The notes under the pieces were generated by a model. It made no database searches. It was not told the origin of the DNA and was given only the letters and a program-made list of their open reading frames with translations. From Lutraria lutraria (lineage: Eukaryota > Mollusca > Bivalvia > Venerida > Mactridae): a stretch of 64,000 nucleotides of DNA. The stretch is taken from positions 13,426,446-13,490,445 of the forward strand of contig OZ026842.1 in the NCBI GenBank assembly GCA_964023205.1. The letters run 5' to 3'. Position numbers and translations under genes: made by a program. Each line of letters begins with the position of its first letter. Positions within the stretch are counted from its first letter, which is position 1. Shown piece after piece: positions 51,385 to 61,109 of this stretch.

Positions 51385-54300
51385 TAAAGGCCACCCGTCA
51401 ATAAGGGTCATTCTTTTTACAAGAACATTGACTATTTCGAACAAAATGACCTCCAAATTAAGGCCACCTATCAATAAGGGTAATTTTTTGTATGTTTTTT
51501 TTAAAAAACATTGACTATTTCCAGCAATATGACCTCCAAATAAAGGCCACCTGTCAATAAGGGTCATTCTTTTTAATAGAACATTGACTATTTAGAACAA
51601 AATGACCTCCAAATAAAGGCCACCGGTCAATAAGGGTAATTTAAAAAAAAAACATTGACTATTTAGAACAATATGACCTCCAAATATAGGCCGCCTGTCA
51701 ATAAGGGTCATTGTTTTTAATAGAACATTGCCTATTTTGAACAAAAAGACCTCCAAATAAAGTCCACCTGTGAATACGCATACTTTTTTTTAAAAAAAAA
51801 CATTGATTATTTTTAACAAAATGACCTCCAAATAAAGGCCACCCGTCAATAAGGGTCATTCTTTTTAATAGAACATTGACTATTTAGAACAAAATGACCT
51901 CCAAATTAAGGCCACCTATCAATAAGGGTAATTTTTTATATGTTTTTTTGAAAAAACATTGACTATTTCGAACAAAATGACCTCCAAATAAAGTCCACCT
52001 GTGAATAAGGGTAATTTTTTAAACAAAACATTGATTATTTTTAACAAAAAGACCTCCAAATAAAGTCCACCTGTGAATACGCATACTTTTTAAAAAAAAA
52101 CAACATTGATTATTTTTAACAAAATGACCTCCAAATAAAGGCCTCCCGTCAATAAGGGTCATTCTTTTTAATAGAACATTGACTATTTAGAACAAAATGA
52201 CCTCCAAATTAAGGCCACCTATCAATAAGGGTAATTTTTTATATGTTTTTTTGAAAAAACATTGACTATTTAGAACAATATGACCTCCAAATAAAGTCCA
52301 CCTATCAATAAGGGTAGTTTTTAAGACAAAAACATTGACTATTTTGAACAAAATGACCTCCAAATAAAGGGCAGAGGTCAATAAGGGTCATTCTTTTTGA
52401 AAGAACCTTGAATATTTTGAACAAAATGACCTCCAAATAAAGTCCACCTGTGAATAAGGGTAATTTTTTAAACAAAACATTGATTATTTTTAACAAAATG
52501 ACCCCCAAATAAAGGCCACCCATCAATAAGGGTCATTCTTTTTACAAGAACATTGACTATTTCGAACAAAATGACCTCCAAATTAAGGCCACCTATCAAT
52601 AAGGGTAATTTTTTGTATGTTTTTTTTAAAAAACATTGACTATTTCGAGCAATATGACCTCCAAATAAAGGCCACCTGTCAATAAGGGTCATTCTTTTTA
52701 ATAGAACATTGACTATTTAGAACAAAATGACCTCCAAATAAAGGCCACCGGTCAATAAGGGTAATTTAAAAAAAAAACATTGACTATTTAGAACAATATG
52801 ACCTCCAAATATAGGCCGCCTGTCAATAAGGGTCATTGTTTTTAATAGAACATTGCCTATTTTGAACAAAAAGACCTCCAAATAAAGTCCACCTGTGAAT
52901 ACGCATACTTTTAAAAAAAAAAAAACATTGATTATTTTTAACAAAATGACCTCCAAATAAAGGCCACCCGTCAATAAGGGTCATTCTTTTTACAAGAACA
53001 TTGACTATTTCGAACAAAATGACCTCCAAATAAAGGCCACCGGTCAATAAGGGTAATTTAAAAAAAAACCATTGACTATTTAGAACAATATGACCTCCAA
53101 ATATAGGCCGCCTGTCAATAAGGGTCATTGTTTTTAATAGAACATTGCCTATTTTGAACAAAAAGACCTCCAAATAAAGTCCACCTGTGAATACGCATAC
53201 TTTTTTTAAAAAAAAAACATTGATTATTTTTAACAAAATGACCTCCAAATAAAGGCCACCCGTCAATAAGGGTCATTCTTTTTAATAGAACATTGACTAT
53301 TTAGAACAAAATGACCTCCAAATTAAGGCCACCTATCAATAAGGGTAATTTTTTATATGTTTTTTTTAAAAAACATTGACTATTTAGAACAAAATGACCT
53401 CCAAATAAAGTCCACCTGTGAATAAGGGTAATTTTTTAAACAAAACATTGATTATTTTTAACAAAAAGACCTCCAAATAATGTCCACCTGTGAATACGCA
53501 TACTTTTTTTAAAAAAAAAACATTGATTATTTTTAACAAAATGACCTCCAAATAAAGGCCACCCGTCAATAAGGGTCATTCTTTTTACAAGAACATTGAC
53601 TATTTCGAACAAAATGACCTCCAAATTAAGGCCACCTATCAATAAGGGTAATTTTTTGTATGTTTTTTTTAAAAAACATTGACTATTTCCAGCAATATGA
53701 CCTCCAAATAAAGGCCACCTGTCAATAAGGGTCATTCTTTTTAATAGAACATTGACTATTTAGAACAAAATGACCTCCAAATAAAGGCCACCGGTCAATA
53801 AGGGTAATTTAAAAAAAAAACATTGACTATTTAGAACAATATGACCTCCAAATATAGGCCGCCTGTCAATAAGGGTCATTGTTTTTAATAGAACATTGCC
53901 TATTTTGAACAAAAAGACCTCCAAATAAAGTCCACCTGTGAATACGCATACTTTTTTTTAAAAAAAAACATTGATTATTTTTAACAAAATGACCTCCAAA
54001 TAAAGGCCACCCGTCAATAAGGGTCATTCTTTTTAATAGAACATTGACTATTTAGAACAAAATGACCTCCAAATTAAGGCCACCTATCAATAAGGGTAAT
54101 TTTTTATATGTTTTTTTGAAAAAACATTGACTATTTCGAACAAAATGACCTCCAAATAAAGTCCACCTGTGAATAAGGGTAATTTTTTAAACAAAACATT
54201 GATTATTTTTAACAAAAAGACCTCCAAATAAAGTCCACCTGTGAATACGCATACTTTTTAAAAAAAAACAACATTGATTATTTTTAACAAAATGACCTCC

Positions 54301-55160
54301 AAATAAAGGCCTCCCGTCAATAAGGGTCATTCTTTTTAATAGAACATTGACTATTTAGAACAAAATGACCTCCAAATTAAGGCCACCTATCAATAAGGGT
54401 AATTTTTTATATGTTTTTTTGAAAAAACATTGACTATTTAGAACAATATGACCTCCAAATAAAGTCCACCTATCAATAAGGGTAGTTTTTAAGACAAAAA
54501 CATTGACTATTTTGAACAAAATGACCTCCAAATAAAGGGCAGAGGTCAATAAGGGTCATTCTTTTTGAAAGAACCTTGAATATTTTGAACAAAATGACCT
54601 CCAAATAAAGTCCACCTGTGAATAAGGGTAATTTTTTAAACAAAACATTGATTATTTTTAACAAAATGACCCCCAAATAAAGGCCACCCATCAATAAGGG
54701 TCATTCTTTTTACAAGAACATTGACTATTTCGAACAAAATGACCTCCAAATTAAGGCCACCTATCAATAAGGGTAATTTTTTGTATGTTTTTTTTAAAAA
54801 ACATTGACTATTTCGAGCAATATGACCTCCAAATAAAGGCCACCTGTCAATAAGGGTCATTCTTTTTAATAGAACATTGACTATTTAGAACAAAATGACC
54901 TCCAAATAAAGGCCACCGGTCAATAAGGGTAATTTAAAAAAAAAACATTGACTATTTAGAACAATATGACCTCCAAATATAGGCCGCCTGTCAATAAGGG
55001 TCATTGTTTTTAATAGAACATTGCCTATTTTGAACAAAAAGACCTCCAAATAAAGTCCACCTGTGAATACGCATACTTTTTTTAAAAAAAAAACATTGAT
55101 TATTTTTAACAAAATGACCTCCAAATAAAGGCCACCCGTCAATAAGGGTCATTCTTTTTA
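51385..55160 (+). repeat. 2,168-bp offset tandem repeat
   Basis: The segment at about 51,385-52,990 recurs at 53,553-55,160 at an offset of 2,168 bp. To the right, 53,220-53,570 matches 55,096-55,446 at 1,876 bp. The difference of 292 bp corresponds to four extra monomers at about 52,990-53,280 in the first copy. These monomers also create the longest fortuitous minus-strand open frame (52,823-53,266). Confidence 0.72.
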
Positions 55161-56440
55161 ATAGAACATTGACTATTTAGAACAAAATGACCTCCAAATT
55201 AAGGCCACCTATCAATAAGGGTAATTTTTTATATGTTTTTTTTAAAAAACATTGACTATTTAGAACAAAATGACCTCCAAATAAAGTCCACCTGTGAATA
55301 AGGGTAATTTTTTAAACAAAACATTGATTATTTTTAACAAAAAGACCTCCAAATAATGTCCACCTGTGAATACGCATACTTTTTTTAAAAAAAAAACATT
55401 GATTATTTTTAACAAAATGACCTCCAAATAAAGGCCACCCGTCAATAAGGGTCATTCTTTTTAATAGAACATTGACTATTTAGAACAAAATGACCTCCAA
55501 ATTAAGGCCACCTATCAATAAGGGTAATTTTTTATATGTTTTTTTGAAAAAACATTGACTATTTAGAACAATATGACCTCCAAATAAAGTCCACCTGTGA
55601 ATAAGGGTAGTTTTTAAGACAAAAACATTGACTATTTTGAACAAAATGACCTCCAAATAAAGGGCAGAGGTCAATAAGGGTCATTCTTTTTTAAAGAACC
55701 TTGACTATTTTTAACAAAAAGACCTCCAAATAAAGTCCACCTGTGAATACGCATACTTTTTAAAAAAAAAAAACATTGATTATTTTTAACAAAATGACCT
55801 CCAAATAAAGGCCACCCGTCAATAAGGGTCATTCTTTTTAATAGAACATTGACTATTTAGAACAAAATGACCTCCAAATTAAGGCCACCTATCAATAAGG
55901 GTAATTTTTTATATGTTTTTTTGAAAAAACATTGACTATTTAGAACAATATGACCTCCAAATAAAGTCCACCTGTGAATAAGGGTAGTTTTTAAGACAAA
56001 AATATTGACTATTTTGATCAAAATGACCTCCAAATAAAGGGCAGAGGTCAATAAGGGTAATTCTTTTTGAAAGATTCTTGACTATTTTGAACAAAATGAC
56101 CTCCAAATAAAGTCCACCTGTGAATAAGGGTAATTTTTTAAACAAAACATTGATTATTTTTAACAAAATGACCCCCAAATAAAGGCCACCCGTCAATAAG
56201 GGTCATTCTTTTTACAAGAACATTGACTATTTCGAACAAAATGACCTCCAAATTAAGGCCACCTATCAATAAGGGTAATTTTTTGTATGTTTTTTTTAAA
56301 AAACATTGACTATTTCCAGCAATATGACCTCCAAATAAAGGCCACCTGTCAATAAGGGTCATTCTTTTTAATAGAACATTGACTATTTAGAACAAAATGA
56401 CCTCCAAATAAAGGCCACCGGTCAATAAGGGTAATTTAAA
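54600..56440 (+). repeat. Block matching 30,500-32,340 (offset 24,099 bp)
   Basis: About 1.85 kb has the same monomer order as 30,500-32,340 at a constant offset of 24,099 bp, on opposite sides of the unique island. Because the block lies inside B2 on the left and overlaps the 2,168-bp repeat on the right, sequence was exchanged or copied across the island, or both sides derive from a larger ancestral duplication. Confidence 0.68.
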
Positions 56441-57409
56441 AAAAAAACATTGACTATTTAGAACAAAATGACCTCCAAATTAAGGCCACCTATCAATAAG
56501 GGTAATTTTTTATATGTTTTTTTGAAAAAACATTGACTATTTAGAACAAAATGACCTGCAAATAAAGTCCACCTGTGAATAAGGGTAATTTTTTAAACAA
56601 AACATTGATTATTTTTAACAAAAAGACCTCCAAATAAAGTCCACCTGTGAATACGCATACTTTTTAAAAAAAAAAAACATTGATTATTTTTAACAAAATG
56701 ACCTCCAAATAAAGGCCACCCGTCAATAAGGGTCATTCTTTTTAATAGAACATTGACTATTTAGAACAAAATGACCTCCAAATTAAGGCCACCTATCAAT
56801 AAGGGTAATTTTTTATATGTTTTTTTGAAAAAACATTGACTATTTAGAACAATATGACCTCCAAATAAAGTCCACCTGTGAATAAGGGTAGTTTTTAAGA
56901 CAAAAACATTGACTATTTTGAACAAAATGACCTCCAAATAAAGGGCAGAGGTCAATAAGGGTCATTCTTTTTTAAAGAACCTTGACTATTTTGAACAAAA
57001 TGACCTCCAAATAAAGTCCCCCTGTGAATAAGGGTAATTTTTTAAACAAAACATTGATTATTTTTAACAAAATGACCCCCAAATAAAGGCCACCCGTCAA
57101 TAAGGGTCATTCTTTTTACAAGAACATTGACTATTTCGAGCAATATGACCTCCAAATAAAGGCCACCTGTCAATAAGGGTCATTCTTTTTAATGGAACAT
57201 TGACAATTTAGAACAAAATGACCTCCAAATAAAGGCCACCGGTCAATAAGGGTAATTTAAAAAAAAAACATTGACTATTTAGAACAATATGACCTCCAAA
57301 TATAGGCCGCCTGTCAATAAGGGTCATTGTTTTTAATAGAACATTGCCTATTTTGAACAAAAAGACCTCCAAATAAAGTCCACCTGTGAATACGCATACT
57401 TTTTAAAAA

Positions 57410-60400
57410 AAAAAAACATTGATTATTTTTAACAAAATGACCTCCAAATAAAGGCCACCCGTCAATAAGGGTCATTCTTTTTAATAGAACATTGACTATT
57501 TAGATCAAAATGACCTCCAAATTAAGGCCACCTATCAATAAGGGTAATTTTTTATATGTTTTTTTGAAAAAACATTGACTATTTAGAACAATATGACCTC
57601 CAAATAAAGTCCACCTGTGAATAAGGGTAGTTTTTAAGACAAAAACATTGACTATTTTGAACAAAATGACCTCCAAATAAAGGGCAGAGGTCAATAAGGG
57701 TCATTCTTTTTGAAAGAACCTTGACTATTTTGAACAAAATGACCTCCAAATAAAGTCCACCTGTGAATAAGGGTAATTTTTTAAACAAAACATTGATTAT
57801 TTTTAACAAAAAGACCTCCAAATAAAGTCCACCTGTGAATACGCATACTTTTTTAAAAAAAAAAACATTGATTATTTTTAACAAAATGACCTCCAAATAA
57901 AGGCCACCCGTCAATAAGGATCATTCTTTTTAATAGAACATTGACTATTTCGAACAAAATGACCTCCAAATTAAGGCCACCTATCAATAAGGGTAATTTT
58001 TTGTATGTTTTTTTTAAAAAACATTGACTATTTCGAGCAATATGACCTCCAAATAAAGGCCACCTGTCAATAAGGGTCATTCTTTTTAATAGAACATTGA
58101 CTATTTAGAACAAAATGACCTCCAAATAAAGGCCACCGGTCAATAAGGGTAATTTAAAAAAAAAACATTGACTATTTAGAACAATATGACCTCCAAATAT
58201 AGGCCGCCTGTCAATAAGGGTCATTCTTTTTAATTGAACATTGACTATTTAGAACAAAATGACCTCCAAATTAAGGCCACCTATCAATAAGGGTAATTTT
58301 TTTTATGTTTTTTTTTAAAAACATTGACTATTTAGAACAATATGACCTCCAAATAAAGTCCACCTGTGAATAAGGGTAGTTTTTAAGACAAAAACATTGA
58401 TTATTTTGACTAAAATGAACTCCAAATAAAGGGCACCGGTTAATAAGGGTCATTCTTTTGGAAAGAACCTTGACTATTTTGAACAAAATGACCTCCAAAT
58501 AAAGGGCAGAGGTCAATAAGGGTCATTCTTTTTGAAAGAACCTTGACTATTTTGAACAAAATGACCTCCAAATAAAGGCCACCTGTGAATAAGGGTAATT
58601 TTTTAAACAAAACATTGATTATTTTTAACAAAAAGACCTCCAAATAAAGTCCACCTGTGAATACGCATACTTTTTAAAAAAAAAAAACATTGATTATTTT
58701 TAACAAAATGACCTCCAAATAAAGGCCACCCGTCAATAAGGATCATTCTTTTTAATAGAACATTGACTATTTCGAACAAAATGACCTCCAAATTAAGGCC
58801 ACCTATCAATAAGGGTAATTTTTTGTATGTTTTTTTTAAAAAACATTGACTATTTCGAGCAATATGACCTCCAAATAAAGGCCACCTGTCAATAAGGGTC
58901 ATTCTTTTTAATAGAACATTGACTATTTAGAACAAAATGACCTCCAAATAAAGGCCACCGGTCAATAAGGGTAATTTAAAAAAAAACCATTGACTATTTA
59001 GAACAATATGACCTCCAAATATAGGCCGCCTGTCAATAAGGGTCATTCTTTTTAATTGAACATTGACTATTTAGAACAAAATGACCTCCAAATTAAGGCC
59101 ACCTATCAATAAGGGTAATTTTTTATATGTTTTTTTTTAAAAACATTGACTATTTAGAACAATATGACCTCCAAATAAAGTCCACCTGTGAATAAGGGTA
59201 GTTTTTAAGACAAAAACATTGATTATTTTGACTAAAATGACCTCCAAATAAAGGGCACCGGTTAATAAGGGTCATTCTTTTGGAAAGAACCTTGACTATT
59301 TTGAGCAAAATGACCTCCAAATAAAGTCCACCTGTGAATAAGGGTAATTTTTTAAACAAAACATTGATTATTTTTAACAAAATGACCTCCAAATAAAGGC
59401 CACCCGTCAATAAGGGTCATTCTTTTTAATAGAACATTGACTATTTAGAACAAAATGACCTCCAAATTAAGGCCACCTATCAATAAGGGTAATTTTTTAT
59501 ATGTTTTTTTGAAAAAACATTGACTATTTAGAACAATATGACCTCCAAATAAAGTCCACCTGTGAATAAGGGTAGTTTTTAAGACAAAAACATTGACTAT
59601 TTTGAACAAAATGACCTCCAAATAAAGGGCAGGGGTCAATAAGGGTCATTCTTTTTGAAAGAACCTTGACTATTTTGAACAAAATGACCTCCAAATAAAG
59701 GCCACCTGTGAATAAGGGTAATTTTTTAAACAAAACATTGATTATTTTTAACAAAAAGACCTCCAAATAAAGTCCACCTGTGAATACGCATACTTTTTTA
59801 AAAAAAAAAACATTGATTATTTTTAACAAAATGACCTCCAAATAAAGGCCACCCGTCAATAAGGATCATTCTTTTTAATAGAACATTGACTATTTCGAAC
59901 AAAATGACCTCCAAATTAAGGCCACCTATCAATAAGGGTAATTTTTTGTATGTTTTTTTTAAAAAACATTGACTATTTCGAGCAATATGACCTCCAAATA
60001 AAGGCCACCTGTCAATAAGGGTCATTCTTTTTAATAGAACATTGACTATTTAGAACAAAATGACCTCCAAATAAAGGCCACCGGTCAATAAGGGTAATTT
60101 AAAAAAAAACCATTGACTATTTAGAACAATATGACCTCCAAATATAGGCCGCCTGTCAATAAGGGTCATTCTTTTTAATTGAACATTGACTATTTAGAAC
60201 AAAATGACCTCCAAATTAAGGCCACCTATCAATAAGGGTAATTTTTTATATGTTTTTTTTTAAAAACATTGACTATTTAGAACAATATGACCTCCAAATA
60301 AAGTCCACCTGTGAATAAGGGTAGTTTTTAAGACAAAAACATTGATTATTTTGACTAAAATGACCTCCAAATAAAGGGCACCGGTTAATAAGGGTCATTC

Positions 60401-60450
60401 TTTTGGAAAGAACCTTGACTATTTTGAGCAAAATGACCTCCAAATAAAGT
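57410..60450 (+). repeat. 1,945-bp offset repeat
   Basis: The segment at about 57,410-58,500 recurs at about 59,360-60,450 at an offset of 1,945 bp. The same left segment, extended to about 58,740, recurs a third time at about 60,860-62,180 (offset 3,445 bp). The copies share an agatcaaaatg variant near 57,503 and 60,948 that the 59,360 copy lacks. Confidence 0.65.
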
Positions 60451-60800
60451 CCACCTGTGAATAAGGGTAATTTTTTAAACAAAACATTGATTATTTTTAA
60501 CAAAATGACCTCCAAATAAAGGCCACCCGTCAATAAGGGTCATTCTTTTTAATAGAACATTGACTATTTAGAACAAAATGACCTCCAAATTAAGGCCACC
60601 TATCAATAAGGGTAATTTTTTATATGTTTTTTTGAAAAAACATTGACTATTTAGAACAATATGACCTCCAAATAAAGTCCACCTGTGAATAAGGGTAGTT
60701 TTTAAGACAAAAACATTGACTATTTTGAACAAAATGACCTCCAAATAAAGGGCAGGGGTCAATAAGGGTCATTCTTTTTGAAAGAACCTTGACTATTTTG
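58495..60800 (+). repeat. 1,123-bp tandem duplication
   Basis: The segment at about 58,495-59,670 recurs at 59,618-60,800 at an offset of 1,123 bp. It includes the shared aaggatcattc variant (58,738 and 59,861) and the ttttaattgaac linker. It overlaps the 1,945-bp offset repeat, another case of duplications with different endpoints laid over each other. Confidence 0.68.
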
Positions 60801-61109
60801 AACAAAAAGACCTCCAAATAAAGTCCACCTGTGAATACGCATACTTTTTAAAAAAAAACAACATTGATTATTTTTAACAAAATGACCTCCAAATAAAGGC
60901 CACCCGTCAATAAGGGTCATTCTTTTTAATAGAACATTGACTATTTAGATCAAAATGACCTCCAAATTAAGGCCACCTATCAATAAGGGTAATTTTTTAT
61001 ATGTTTTTTTGAAAAAACATTGACTATTTAGAACAATATGACCTCCAAATAAAGTCCACCTGTGAATAAGGGTAGTTTTTAAGACAAAAACATTTACTAT
61101 TTTGAACAA

